NCBI RefSeq assembly: GCF_001561995.1
Contig: NZ_LLWC01000017.1
Span: forward strand, 1 to 64,000
Direction: 5' to 3'
Length of the DNA stretch: 64,000 bases
Source of the DNA: Polycladidibacter hongkongensis
GTDB lineage: Bacteria > Pseudomonadota > Alphaproteobacteria > Rhizobiales > Stappiaceae
Shown here: positions 52,873 through 61,525 of the stretch, piece by piece
How positions within the stretch are numbered: the first letter of the stretch is position 1
Layout: each line of letters begins with the position of its first letter
The notes under the pieces: generated by a model
What the model was told of the DNA's origin: nothing
Seen by the model: the letters and a program-made list of their open reading frames with translations, nothing else
Database searches by the model: none
Program-made: the position numbers and the translations under genes

Positions 52873-54576
52873 ATGATTAAAGCGCTTGTTTACCTTGCTT
52901 TATTTTTCGCCGTTGCGTGGGCCGGAGCATGGGTGGCTGATCGACCGGGCGTGGTAACTGTCGATTGGCAGGGACTGCGCATGCAGGCAGAGTTGATGCC
53001 CGTGTTGGTTGGCCTTGTGGTTGTTGTGGTTCTGGCCGTAATCGCGTGGCAAGTGTTTCGGTTGGTGATGAAGTCACCCAGCTTGACGGCAAAGTACATG
53101 CAGCGGCGGCGGCGTGACAAAGGCTTTGACGTGCTTTCGCAGGGCCTGATCGCGCTTGGGGCTGGTAACATACCTCGGGCGAAGAAGATGGGGCTGGAGG
53201 CTGACAAGCTGCTGCGCGGGGACGAGCCTGCAGCAAAGCTATTACTCGCGCAGGCCTCGCAGCTTTCTGGCAACAGCGAGGAGAGCCGACGCCGTTTTGA
53301 AGCAATGTTGGAGGATCCGCGCACGAAGTCTGTTGGGCTGCACGGGTTGTTTGTCGAGGCGGAGCGGGAACAAGAGCCTGCCGCGGCGGCGCATTTTGCC
53401 AAAGAGGCGTTACAACTGGTCCCCGGCCTGAAATGGGCTGGCAAGGCAGTGCTTGGCTATCAGGCGGTCTCGGGAAATTGGGAGGCAGCTCTAGAGACCT
53501 TATCAAAGAATCACGCTGCTAAATTGATTGGTAAACCGAGCTATCGGCGCAATCGCGCTGTGCTTTTGTGCGCCCGTGCGCTTGAGCTGGAAGACAAAGA
53601 ACCTGAGCGGGCGCGGATTTTGGCGGTGGAAGCGCATGGCCTTGCTGTTGATTTGGTGCCAGCGGCACAAGTGGCAGCACGTTTGCTGGTGCTTAAGGGA
53701 GATATGCGCAAGGCCTCTAAAGTGCTGGAGGCCACATGGAAGGCTGCCCCGCATCCAGATATCGCCGAGGGGTATCTGAAGGTAAGAGCAGGAGATAGTG
53801 CGCAAGATCGCTTGAAGCGGGCTCACCATTTGGATGGGCTGCGTAGCAACACCAGTGAGGGGGCGCTTGCGGTTGCTGTTGCGGCACTTGACGCGCGCAA
53901 ATTTGATGTTGCGCGCGAACATTTGACGCGCGTGTTGCGTAGTGAGCCAACGCAGCGTGCATTTTTGCTGATGGCGGATCTTGACGAATTGGAAAGCGGG
54001 GATCAAGGGCGTGTGCGTGAATGGTTGTCACGGGCGTTAAAAGCACCCCAGGACAAGGTTTGGGTTGCGGATGGGTTTGTTTCCGCTCATTGGGCGCCTG
54101 TTTCGCCGCGCACTGGCCGGCTCGATGCCTATCGCTGGCAAGTGCCGGAAGGGACGGGGGGTGAGGCTGCCGTTGTGGAGCATATTGATGAGGATCTATT
54201 GCGGCCCCTCGGTGTGATCGAACACGAGGAAGCAACCAAAGCGCAAGATCAAGATGTGCGCGTTGAAAAAATGCCGGTGGCTGAGGTTACGCCAGTCGCA
54301 CCTGCTGCGGCGGATCAAAGTCTTGATAGATCCGAGCGTGCAAACAAGCGGGAGAATTCAGCGCCTGTGGCAGATGGCCACTTGCTTGACCAAGGGAAAG
54401 GCACGGGAGAAACTGTTGAGGCTGTGCCTGTTGCTGAGCCGATAAAAGCCAAGCAAAACGGGCAAGCAGAGGAGCAACTTGTGGAGTTTCCATTGCACCG
54501 GGCACCAGATGATCCGGGGGTGGAAAGCGCAGAGAGCGCAAAATCCAAGGACGCGGACTTTCGCTATCTGAGATAG
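52873..54576 (+). CDS. hemY: Heme biosynthesis-associated HemY N-domain protein
   Basis: 567 residues. Two N-terminal membrane segments (about 2-22 and 38-60) followed by a TPR-like helical region: LTAKYMQRRRRDKGFDVLSQGL and HFAKEALQLVPGLKWAG. The last 150 residues are acidic and disordered. The HemY_N family is known next to hemC-hemD in proteobacteria; its precise function is unclear and it is unrelated to protoporphyrinogen oxidase HemY. Last gene of the cluster, 24 bases after mic60. Confidence 0.85.
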   Translation: MIKALVYLALFFAVAWAGAWVADRPGVVTVDWQGLRMQAELMPVLVGLVVVVVLAVIAWQVFRLVMKSPSLTAKYMQRRRRDKGFDVLSQGLIALGAGNIPRAKKMGLEADKLLRGDEPAAKLLLAQASQLSGNSEESRRRFEAMLEDPRTKSVGLHGLFVEAEREQEPAAAAHFAKEALQLVPGLKWAGKAVLGYQAVSGNWEAALETLSKNHAAKLIGKPSYRRNRAVLLCARALELEDKEPERARILAVEAHGLAVDLVPAAQVAARLLVLKGDMRKASKVLEATWKAAPHPDIAEGYLKVRAGDSAQDRLKRAHHLDGLRSNTSEGALAVAVAALDARKFDVAREHLTRVLRSEPTQRAFLLMADLDELESGDQGRVREWLSRALKAPQDKVWVADGFVSAHWAPVSPRTGRLDAYRWQVPEGTGGEAAVVEHIDEDLLRPLGVIEHEEATKAQDQDVRVEKMPVAEVTPVAPAAADQSLDRSERANKRENSAPVADGHLLDQGKGTGETVEAVPVAEPIKAKQNGQAEEQLVEFPLHRAPDDPGVESAESAKSKDADFRYLR

Positions 54577-54582
54577 GAATAG

Positions 54583-54673
54583 GCTGGTGGTGGATGAGTG
54601 CGCCGCCAGCGTGAAAGCCCTCTTGCATTCGAATAATAGCTTTTGTATCACATGCAAAAGCGCCAAGGGCGCT
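54583..54673 (+). other. Series of hairpins between hemY and tRNA-Thr
   Basis: Three hairpins in a row: GCTGGTGG/CCGCCAGC (54583-54610, one G-U), GCTTTTG/CAAAAGC (54639-54661) and AGCGCC/GGCGCT (54659-54673). They may combine termination of the hem operon with processing of the tRNA precursor. Confidence 0.45.
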
Positions 54674-54675
54674 GT

Positions 54676-54751
54676 GCCGCTGTAGCTCAGATGGTAGAGC
54701 AACGCATTCGTAATGCGTGGGTCGTAGGTTCAAGTCCTATCAGCGGCACCA
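54676..54751 (+). tRNA. tRNA-Thr (anticodon CGT)
   Basis: Acceptor stem GCCGCTG pairs with CAGCGGC, followed by A and an encoded CCA. D arm TAGCTCAG...GTAGAGCA, anticodon stem ACGCA/TGCGT with loop TTCGTAA, and T arm GTTCAAGTC. The anticodon reads CGT, for ACG codons. Confidence 0.97.
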
Positions 54752-54982
54752 TTATCTCGATCTGATAAAAGCCCCCCCTCCTCATCACTTGTGCACATCT
54801 GGATTATTCCAGCATGAGAATTTGCAGCTTGCCGAATTGCGTTTCAGCGTTAGTCTTGGCAGGAAATGGGCGTGTGCGACAGTATTTGGTTTGCAACTGT
54901 GCCTATTTGGTAATATCAAAAACATGATTTAGCCTTACTAGGCTATTGTGCTGTGTACATTTGATTGCCGGGAGATAAGAAC

Positions 54983-56149
54983 GTGAATTTGGCAGAACAG
55001 ACAGACTACCTGCAAGAGTGGCTTCTTCAGGGAGCGTTGCCGCTGTGGTGGCATGAAGGCGCAATTCGGGGCCGCGGTGGTTATGCAGAAACCATGGCGC
55101 TGAATGGTAAAGCATGTCACGTTCCGCTGCGTTCGCGTGTTAATCCGCGGATGGTCTATGTGTTTTGTGAGGGCAATCGTCTAGGCTGGCAAGACGGCTG
55201 GAGCGAAGCAGCTCTGCATGGCATGGCTCATTATGATAGTGTTTTTAAGCTGGATGCTGGCTACTACGGCGCGCTGATTGATGTTGATGGCAAGCTAATT
55301 GACGAGAGCTTTGATCTTTACAATCAGGCATTTGCGCTGCTGGCCAAGGCAAGCATTGCCGAGCGTTTGCCAGAGAAAAAAGAGGAGGCGCTTGGCGAAG
55401 CGCGCGCTCTTTTTGACTATATCTGCAAGAATTACAAGCATCCTGAAATCGGGTTTTACAGCGACAATCCGGCAAAGGTTCCGCTGTGTTCAAATCCGCA
55501 TATGCATATGTTCGAGGCGTGTCAGGCGTTGGAGCTTGTTGACGCGGATGGGCCTTGGTCTGCTTGTGCTGACGAAATTGTGCAGCTGTGTATGAGCAGG
55601 TTTATGCGCGCGGATAATGGTGCTTTGCGTGAGTTTTTCGAGTTGGACTGGCAGGCGCAAGCGGGTGACAAAGGCAGAGAAGTCGAGCCGGGGCACTTGT
55701 TTGAGTGGGCGTGGTTGCTGTGTAACTGGGCGGAGCGACACGGCGATGAGGCAGCGGTATCTGCGGCTCGGAAGCTGTATGCCGTAGCCTTGGAAAAGGG
55801 TGTTTGCCCACAGCGTGATGTTGTTGTTATGGGTATCTGGGATGACTTGAGCCCGCGTGACCCGTTGGCGCGCCTTTGGGGTCAGACCGAGTGGATCAAA
55901 TCTACTCTCTCCATGATCCGTCATGCAGAAACTGCGCAGGAACGCGCAACCTATGAGCAAGTGTTGCCGCGTGCTGTGGCAGCGCTGCGCAAGTATCTGG
56001 ACGCAGCGCCTAAAGGGCTTTGGCTGGATAAGATGCTGGAAGACGGCAGCTTTGTGGAAGAGCCGTCGCCAGCAAGCTCGCTCTATCATATTGTGAGTGC
56101 AATTGCAGAGATGCGTAGCTTTGTTGAAGCTGAATTGCCTAAGCTGTAA
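54983..56149 (+). CDS. AGE family epimerase/isomerase
   Basis: 388-residue (alpha/alpha)6-barrel protein of the N-acylglucosamine 2-epimerase/mannose isomerase family. LRSRVNPRMVYVFCEGNRLG and NPHMHMFEACQALELVDADG carry the conserved Arg and His residues, and EPGHLFEWAWLLCNWAE the C-terminal His. Mannose-6-phosphate isomerase-type or mannose isomerase activity is possible; the substrate is not fixed. Start GTG 54983 follows GGGAGA by 7 bases; TTG 54965 would include that site. Confidence 0.82.
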   Translation: MNLAEQTDYLQEWLLQGALPLWWHEGAIRGRGGYAETMALNGKACHVPLRSRVNPRMVYVFCEGNRLGWQDGWSEAALHGMAHYDSVFKLDAGYYGALIDVDGKLIDESFDLYNQAFALLAKASIAERLPEKKEEALGEARALFDYICKNYKHPEIGFYSDNPAKVPLCSNPHMHMFEACQALELVDADGPWSACADEIVQLCMSRFMRADNGALREFFELDWQAQAGDKGREVEPGHLFEWAWLLCNWAERHGDEAAVSAARKLYAVALEKGVCPQRDVVVMGIWDDLSPRDPLARLWGQTEWIKSTLSMIRHAETAQERATYEQVLPRAVAALRKYLDAAPKGLWLDKMLEDGSFVEEPSPASSLYHIVSAIAEMRSFVEAELPKL

Positions 56150-56162
56150 CTAAATGAGTTAA

Positions 56163-56179
56163 GGGGAGCAATGCTCCCC
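56163..56179. terminator. Hairpin between AGE gene and NAMPT
   Basis: GGGGAGC-AAT-GCTCCCC, 7 bp stem and 3-base loop between two convergent stops, followed on the plus strand by CTATTTAT. Confidence 0.68.
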
Positions 56180-56210
56180 CTATTTATATTCGTGCGGTGA
56201 TTGCCTGAGG

Positions 56211-57629
56211 CTACGCTTTGAAAGTACTTGCGGCCTGTGCACGTACTTGATCGAATGTTTGGTACTTTGTGAGTTCACCATTTTCGAAGGCCAGCTGCAG
56301 CAAGTCTTCTCGGCCATCAAGTTCTTCGACACGTACAGAGCTCAAGACGCCAGTTGCAGTGAAGATGGTTGCCTGACGTCCTGGGCGTGAGGCCTTGCCT
56401 TGGTGCAGCGATGTTGCCGGAGCTTTAAAGACATCCTGCCACTGTCCATCACGGCAGATGGCCGAGGCTTTCATGGCAAAGCCAAAGGTGTCGCGGTTAA
56501 CCTTTTGTAATAGCGCGCCGCCCATGCCGAAAGCGATGTTGCCGATGGCCAGTTTGCGCTTTTTCATTTCTTCCATGATGGCGCGAATGGAGCTTGGCGA
56601 GACACCGTCCCCTTGAATGACGCGCACTTTATCATGCAAAAGCTTGTAGCCCTTTGATGTTTCATGGAATCCGAAGACAGCGCCGAGCGCCTCAATCACT
56701 TGTGGGACGATTTCGACAGGGTTGCCGCTATCCGGGCGAACAACCAGTACGCCATCTCGTTGCAGTACCTTGTCTTTTAGGGCATCGCCCCAGTATTTTT
56801 CGATGGCGTGGAACAGGTCGAAACTATCGGATACGCAGGCGACAAGGCCTGTTGGATATTGGTCGAGCATGTTTGCCATTGCGGTGAGCTCGCCAGCCTC
56901 GCCGCCCCAGCTTGTCATGGTGCTGTGTTCTGAAGCGGGGATGGAGAAACCTGCCATGTCCGCATCGTAGTAGTTGCGCGCGTAGACGAGGCCGCTCATG
57001 CTGTCAGTGCCCATGGAGCCAATAAGGTGCGCCGCGCCGCCGCGCCCAACCGTATCGAACGAGGAAGCGCCGCGTGCGCCGAAGTCATGCAGTTTGAATT
57101 CAAAGCCGGTGGTGTCGCCATCTGTTTCGAGCATGGCGCGGCGGATCTCTTGCAGGCAGGTGTAAGAGATGGTTGCCACGGTGCTTGGATACCAGATGCT
57201 GCGCAACAGGCGGGTTTCCAAGAAAGTCGGTAGCCAAGGGAATTCTGGATCGGTGTTGGTAATTCGCATCATAGTGGTGCGAATTGGTGTGAATGTGCCC
57301 TCTGGCAAGGCGTCAATGCGCACCGGTAGGCGGCCACCGTGCTTATCGACGATCTTGCGCCAGCTTGCAATGTTGGCGGTGAGGCCATGAGCGGTGATAA
57401 AGGGCTCTGCTTCATCAATCAGCGCATGGGTAACAACAGGGCCTCGCAGTTTGGCGAGCTCCATTTGCAGACCAAAGAACAGTATGTTGTTGATGCCAGC
57501 AGATGGCTTTCGCGCCTCTACATAAGCGCTGACATGTTCCGTGGCTGGGGGATACTGGCGGTGATGCGAGTATTTATAGCTGTCGGTATCGAGTAGGGGG
57601 TTATCGAATGTGACGCGCGAATGGTTCAT
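56211..57629 (-). CDS. nadV: Nicotinamide phosphoribosyltransferase
   Basis: 472 residues. It converts nicotinamide to NMN for NAD salvage. Family landmarks include LDTDSYKYSHHRQYPP, KLHDFGARGASSFDTVGRGGAAHL, IPASEHSTMTSWG and VVRPDSGNPVEIV. It is longer than nicotinate phosphoribosyltransferase and matches NAMPT/NadV. No NMN adenylyltransferase or NrtR regulator is adjacent. Start ATG 57629 follows AGGA. Confidence 0.9.
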   Translation of the reverse strand: MNHSRVTFDNPLLDTDSYKYSHHRQYPPATEHVSAYVEARKPSAGINNILFFGLQMELAKLRGPVVTHALIDEAEPFITAHGLTANIASWRKIVDKHGGRLPVRIDALPEGTFTPIRTTMMRITNTDPEFPWLPTFLETRLLRSIWYPSTVATISYTCLQEIRRAMLETDGDTTGFEFKLHDFGARGASSFDTVGRGGAAHLIGSMGTDSMSGLVYARNYYDADMAGFSIPASEHSTMTSWGGEAGELTAMANMLDQYPTGLVACVSDSFDLFHAIEKYWGDALKDKVLQRDGVLVVRPDSGNPVEIVPQVIEALGAVFGFHETSKGYKLLHDKVRVIQGDGVSPSSIRAIMEEMKKRKLAIGNIAFGMGGALLQKVNRDTFGFAMKASAICRDGQWQDVFKAPATSLHQGKASRPGRQATIFTATGVLSSVRVEELDGREDLLQLAFENGELTKYQTFDQVRAQAASTFKA

Positions 57630-57798
57630 CTGTGTTTCCTGCCAGATCGGCACCTCTAGCTAGGTGCAGCGATGCCTCGCAAAATAGCAGGCTTTGTGTG
57701 GATGTCAGTACAGAACGGTGCGCGAGAGGCAAGTTTCGCGCGGTGTGGTGGATAACCTCCAGTTGAGTATAAGGGGATGCGCCGCGTTGGTTTCTGAT

Positions 57799-57821
57799 GT
57801 GGGGCCTGTGTGAGGCCCCAC
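57799..57821 (-). terminator. Hairpin downstream of lldD
   Basis: GTGGGGCC (57799-57806) pairs with GGCCCCAC (57814-57821), 8 bp with a 7-base loop, just after the lldD stop. No T-run on the minus strand. Confidence 0.6.
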
Positions 57822-57826
57822 TTTGC

Positions 57827-58975
57827 TCAAGCAAAGTTGCATGAGTATATATTGTGGCGGCCAAGGTTGGTTGCCAAACGTTCGCCGCATAAAGCCATGG
57901 TGATGTCGAGCTCATTGCGGATTATCTCAAGCGCATCGGTGACGCCTTGCTTGCCGCCAGCGCCCAAGCCATACAAAAACGGGCGGCCGATATAGGTGCC
58001 CTTTGCGCCTAGGCACAGCGCTTTGAGCACATCTTGGCCACTGCGAATACCGCCATCCATATGGATCTCGACTTGGTCCCCCACAGCATCGACAATGTCT
58101 CCCAAAACTTCGATGGATGATGGCGCGCCATCCAGCTGCCTACCGCCATGGTTGGAAACAATGATGGCATCTGCACCGGAGCGCGCGGCCATGAGCGCAT
58201 CTTCCCTATCGAGAATACCCTTTAGGATTATTGGGCCGCCCCACATTTCTTTGATTTCCTCGACAGCGCTCCAATCCAGTTTGGGATCGAACTGCTCTGC
58301 CGTCCATGAGGAAAGTGAGGACAGGTCTGAAACACCCTTGGCGTGCCCAACAATGTTGCCAAAGCTATGATTGCGGGTTTGTAGCATTTGCAGGCACCAG
58401 AGAGGGCGTGTTGCCATCTGCCCAATATGCTTTGGTGTGAACTTGGGCGGTGCGGAAAGCCCATTGCGCAAGTCTTTATGGCGCTGGCCCAGTATTTGCA
58501 AATCCAGCGTGATGACGAGGGCAGAGCAGCCAGCGGCTTTGGCGCGTTCGATCAACGCTTGCAAGAATGCTTTGTCTTGCATGACATAGAGTTGAAACCA
58601 GAATGGCTTGGTTGTTTTCTCCGCTACTGCCTCGATTGAACAGATGCTCATGGTCGAGAGTGTGAAGGGGACGCCGAATTCTTCCGCAGCTTGAGCAGCA
58701 AGGATTTCACCATCCGCATGTTGCATGCCCGTTAGGCCTGTTGGTGCGAGCGCCACAGGCATGGAAACCTGTTGACCTGCCATGGTGGTTGCCAACGAGC
58801 GACCTGTCATATCTACGGCGATGCGCTGGCGCAACTTTATCTTCTGAAAATCAGTTTCGTTAGCGGCGTAGGTGGACTGGGTCCAAGAGCCGGAATCGGC
58901 GTAGTCGAAAAACATCTTTGGCACGCGGCGGCGCGCCTTTTCTTTTAGGTCATTGATCTCCAAAGCTGGTGACAT
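57827..58975 (-). CDS. lldD: L-lactate dehydrogenase, FMN-dependent
   Basis: 382 residues of the alpha-hydroxy-acid oxidising family, membrane-associated, passing electrons to quinone. It shows PKMFFDYADSGSWTQ at the N-terminus, the FMN/substrate part ILKGILDREDALMAA, the active-site His in SNHGGRQLDG, and the GGIRSGQDVLKAL loop. GGGAGG precedes the ATG at 58975. The upstream AT-rich region contains several related inverted repeats. Confidence 0.9.
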   Translation of the reverse strand: MSPALEINDLKEKARRRVPKMFFDYADSGSWTQSTYAANETDFQKIKLRQRIAVDMTGRSLATTMAGQQVSMPVALAPTGLTGMQHADGEILAAQAAEEFGVPFTLSTMSICSIEAVAEKTTKPFWFQLYVMQDKAFLQALIERAKAAGCSALVITLDLQILGQRHKDLRNGLSAPPKFTPKHIGQMATRPLWCLQMLQTRNHSFGNIVGHAKGVSDLSSLSSWTAEQFDPKLDWSAVEEIKEMWGGPIILKGILDREDALMAARSGADAIIVSNHGGRQLDGAPSSIEVLGDIVDAVGDQVEIHMDGGIRSGQDVLKALCLGAKGTYIGRPFLYGLGAGGKQGVTDALEIIRNELDITMALCGERLATNLGRHNIYSCNFA

Positions 58976-59062
58976 GGCCTACCTCCCAATTATACTTCTC
59001 CCGAGAATTAGATGGTCAAAGCAAAGGCAAGGTGTCAACGTTTATGGGTAGTTTGGATATCT

Positions 59063-59134
59063 GATATACTTTAATTTCACTCGGTTATATTAAGGTATAT
59101 CAATGTATAGAGAGATGTTTATACTTAAGTATAA
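59063..59134. promoter_or_regulatory. Cluster of inverted repeats upstream of lldD
   Basis: GATATACTTTAAT (59063-59075) is an inverted repeat of ATTAAGGTATATC (59089-59101) with a single mismatch. TTATACTTAAGTATAA (59119-59134) is a perfect palindrome and shares the ATACTTAA half-site. They lie 88-160 bases upstream of lldD and 8 bases downstream of tRNA-Arg, so they may be an operator array for lldD, with part of the function being termination of the tRNA transcript. TTGACA on the minus strand (59033-59038) could be the lldD -35 element. Confidence 0.5.
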
Positions 59135-59141
59135 TGAAAAA

Positions 59142-59218
59142 TGGTGACCCCGAGTGGATTCGAACCACTGACCTGCCGCTTAGGAGGCGGCTGCTCTATC
59201 CAGCTGAGCTACGGGGCC
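59142..59218 (-). tRNA. tRNA-Arg (anticodon CCT)
   Basis: Read on the minus strand: acceptor GGCCCCG pairs with CGGGGTC apart from one G-U pair, D arm TAGCTCAGCTGGATAGAGCA, anticodon stem GCCGC/GCGGC with loop CTCCTAA, T arm GTTCGAATC, discriminator A and encoded CCA. The anticodon CCT reads AGG. Confidence 0.96.
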
Positions 59219-59377
59219 TTATGCTCGTTCATTTGCGAGATACCACGGATTGCAAATTAAGGCGAGAGAGGTCGTTACTCATCCCCAAAAGTTGAGGGTG
59301 GAGATTGTCATGCTCGTGGTTTTGTTTGGCCGAGCTCTCGGGTTGTGTGCCATTGTGTGACTTGGCATCCTCTGTTT

Positions 59378-60055
59378 ATGATGCTTGCGCGATTATTTTC
59401 TTTGGTTTTGGTTGGCGTTGCTGCGGTGAACACGTGTGCAGTGGCGAGGCCGGTCGTGCTTGCCGACTTGTTGTTCCCAAAAGCCAGTCGAGAAGATGTG
59501 CAAGAGCGATTGCTGGCTCGGGCAGAGCGGCTAGAAATCATAGTAGGCGCAAAGAAAGATCGCTGGGGGCGTGAACCAGTGCTGGCTTATGATGCGAACG
59601 GGCGACTTCTACAGGAAATCGCAGTTGAACAGGGCTTGGCCTACTTTTGGCCGCGTTTACTCTCCAATAATCTTTCTTCTAGGATGTTAAATCTTGAAGC
59701 TTTGGCAAGAGCAAAACAATTGGGTGTTTGGCGAAACACCAAAATAATTCATTGGCGTGACAAGAAACTAGCCGGCTTGGCAGGCGAGTGGGTTGTTCTA
59801 AAGGGGCGTGTCGTTTCAATTGGCAAAACGCGCTCGACCATTTATTTGAATTTCGGTGGGAACTGGTCAGAAGATCTTACTGCCACCTTTAAAAAAAGTG
59901 TTATGAAGGAGTTTGAGGATGCGTTTGGTTCGCTAGACGCTTTAAAGGGAAAAAACGTGGAAGTTCGTGGAGTGCTGCAGTTTAAGGGCGGGCCATGGTT
60001 GCAACTGGCTCATCCTAGCGAGTTGCGCGTACTTCCCGCTGTTCTTAAAGATTGA
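59378..60055 (+). CDS. Exported thermonuclease-like protein
   Basis: About 225 residues with an N-terminal signal or anchor (LARLFSLVLVGVAAVN). The middle, DRWGREPVLAYDANGRLLQEIAVEQGLAYFWPR, matches the staphylococcal nuclease-like fold (DRYGR..A.....G...Q..LV..GLA). The catalytic Arg/Glu set is not fully visible, so activity is uncertain. The C-terminal part (WVVLKGRVVSIGKTRSTIYLNFG) looks like an OB-fold. Start unclear: ATG 59378, or GTG 59345 upstream. Followed directly by the M48 gene without a gap. Confidence 0.72.
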   Translation: MMLARLFSLVLVGVAAVNTCAVARPVVLADLLFPKASREDVQERLLARAERLEIIVGAKKDRWGREPVLAYDANGRLLQEIAVEQGLAYFWPRLLSNNLSSRMLNLEALARAKQLGVWRNTKIIHWRDKKLAGLAGEWVVLKGRVVSIGKTRSTIYLNFGGNWSEDLTATFKKSVMKEFEDAFGSLDALKGKNVEVRGVLQFKGGPWLQLAHPSELRVLPAVLKD

Positions 60056-61525
60056 ATGAGTTTTAGGGATTGGCATAGATTGTTGAGCAAAATACGACGC
60101 ATTGCTCCGGCGCTGCTTATTCTGCTTGGGCTCAGTGCTTGCCAGATTTTTGGATTGAGCATCGGTGATAAGCCGAAGCCGGGCACTTTGCGCCCCGGCG
60201 TGGCCGCCGATATTGGCGCGCGCGAGCACCCTCGCGTGGTAGCGACTTATGGCGGCGTTTATGAAGATGCTGGAACCGAACGGGCGATTGCAAAAGTTGT
60301 CGGCAAGCTTGTTTCTGTTTCTGATGATCCCGAAACTCAGTATCGCATTACGATTTTAAATAGCCCTGCGGTGAATGCGTTCGCGCTTCCTGGTGGGTAT
60401 CTTTATGTAACTCGAGGGTTGTTGGCGCTGGCGAATGACACCTCTGAGCTTGCAGCGGTGCTCGCACACGAAATGGCTCATGTGACCGCAAATCATGCGA
60501 TGAAGCGCAAGCGGCGAGCTGACGAGGCCGAGCTTGTTGGGCAAGTTATGACAAGCGTTGGCCGGGATCAGGCAAGTATTGATGCGGCCATAAAAGAGAC
60601 GCAATTGGACTTTGCACGCTTTTCTCAAAGCCAAGAGCTGCAAGCCGATGATATTGGCGTAAGAACGCTTGCTGCGGCGGGCTATGATCCCTACGCTGCT
60701 GCGCGTTTTTTGCAAACCATGGGCGCGTTCGCCCGCTATCAAAGCCTCGGCGGGAATGGGGGTGGTGCACCTGACTTTCTTGCATCTCACCCCAATACCC
60801 CGGCGCGGGTAAAGCGGGCCATTCTAAGTGCTCGGCAGATTGGTGCACCCGGGATTGGGGTGCGTGATCGCGATGCATATCTGGATGATATTGACGGCAT
60901 CCTTTATGGTGACGACCCGCTTGAGGGGTATATCCGCGGGAGAAGTTTTCTGCACAAGGCACTGGGAATAGCCTTTGAAGTGCCCGATGGATTTATTCCC
61001 GAGAACTCGCCTGATGCGGTGCTGGCCAGCAATGGCAGCGGAACGGCAATGCGTTTCGACGGTGCGGATCTGACTGGCTTTCAAAAGCTTGAGGGGTATA
61101 TGCGCAGCGGATGGATTAACGGCCTTATTGACAACAGCGTGCGCCCAACGACAATCAATGGTTTGCCCGCAATGATAGGTTCGGCTGTTACTGGAGGTTG
61201 GTCGTTCCGCATTGGTGTTATTCGCATCGGTCAAACCGGATATCGGTTTATCTTTGCCAGCCGTACGCCGAATAATAATTTTACACGCGACTTTGAGCGC
61301 ACGCTCTCCAGCTTTCGGCAGTTAACTCCGACCGAGCAGGCGCGTCTGCAACCACTTCGGGTCAAGATATTGGAGGCAAGAGAGGGTGATACGGCCAAGC
61401 GCCTTGCCGTTAACATGAGCGGCGTTGAGGTTAAGCGCCGTTTGGCTTTGTTTAACATCCTAAACCAAAGCAAGTCGTCAACGCGTTACGAGGCTGGTGA
61501 TCGCGTGAAAATCGTCGTTGACTAG
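60056..61525 (+). CDS. M48 family metalloprotease lipoprotein
   Basis: 489 residues. A lipobox LGLSAC puts the lipidated Cys at residue 29. The zinc motif HEMAH (His138, Glu139, His142) lies in LAHEMAHVTANHAMKRKR, with the third ligand Glu in QELQADDIGV. The C-terminal part is LysM-like (LRVKILEAREGDTAKRLA). It resembles BepA-type outer-membrane quality-control proteases. The start follows the nuclease stop immediately; its stop overlaps the rpoH stop (CTAG). Confidence 0.87.
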   Translation: MSFRDWHRLLSKIRRIAPALLILLGLSACQIFGLSIGDKPKPGTLRPGVAADIGAREHPRVVATYGGVYEDAGTERAIAKVVGKLVSVSDDPETQYRITILNSPAVNAFALPGGYLYVTRGLLALANDTSELAAVLAHEMAHVTANHAMKRKRRADEAELVGQVMTSVGRDQASIDAAIKETQLDFARFSQSQELQADDIGVRTLAAAGYDPYAAARFLQTMGAFARYQSLGGNGGGAPDFLASHPNTPARVKRAILSARQIGAPGIGVRDRDAYLDDIDGILYGDDPLEGYIRGRSFLHKALGIAFEVPDGFIPENSPDAVLASNGSGTAMRFDGADLTGFQKLEGYMRSGWINGLIDNSVRPTTINGLPAMIGSAVTGGWSFRIGVIRIGQTGYRFIFASRTPNNNFTRDFERTLSSFRQLTPTEQARLQPLRVKILEAREGDTAKRLAVNMSGVEVKRRLALFNILNQSKSSTRYEAGDRVKIVVD

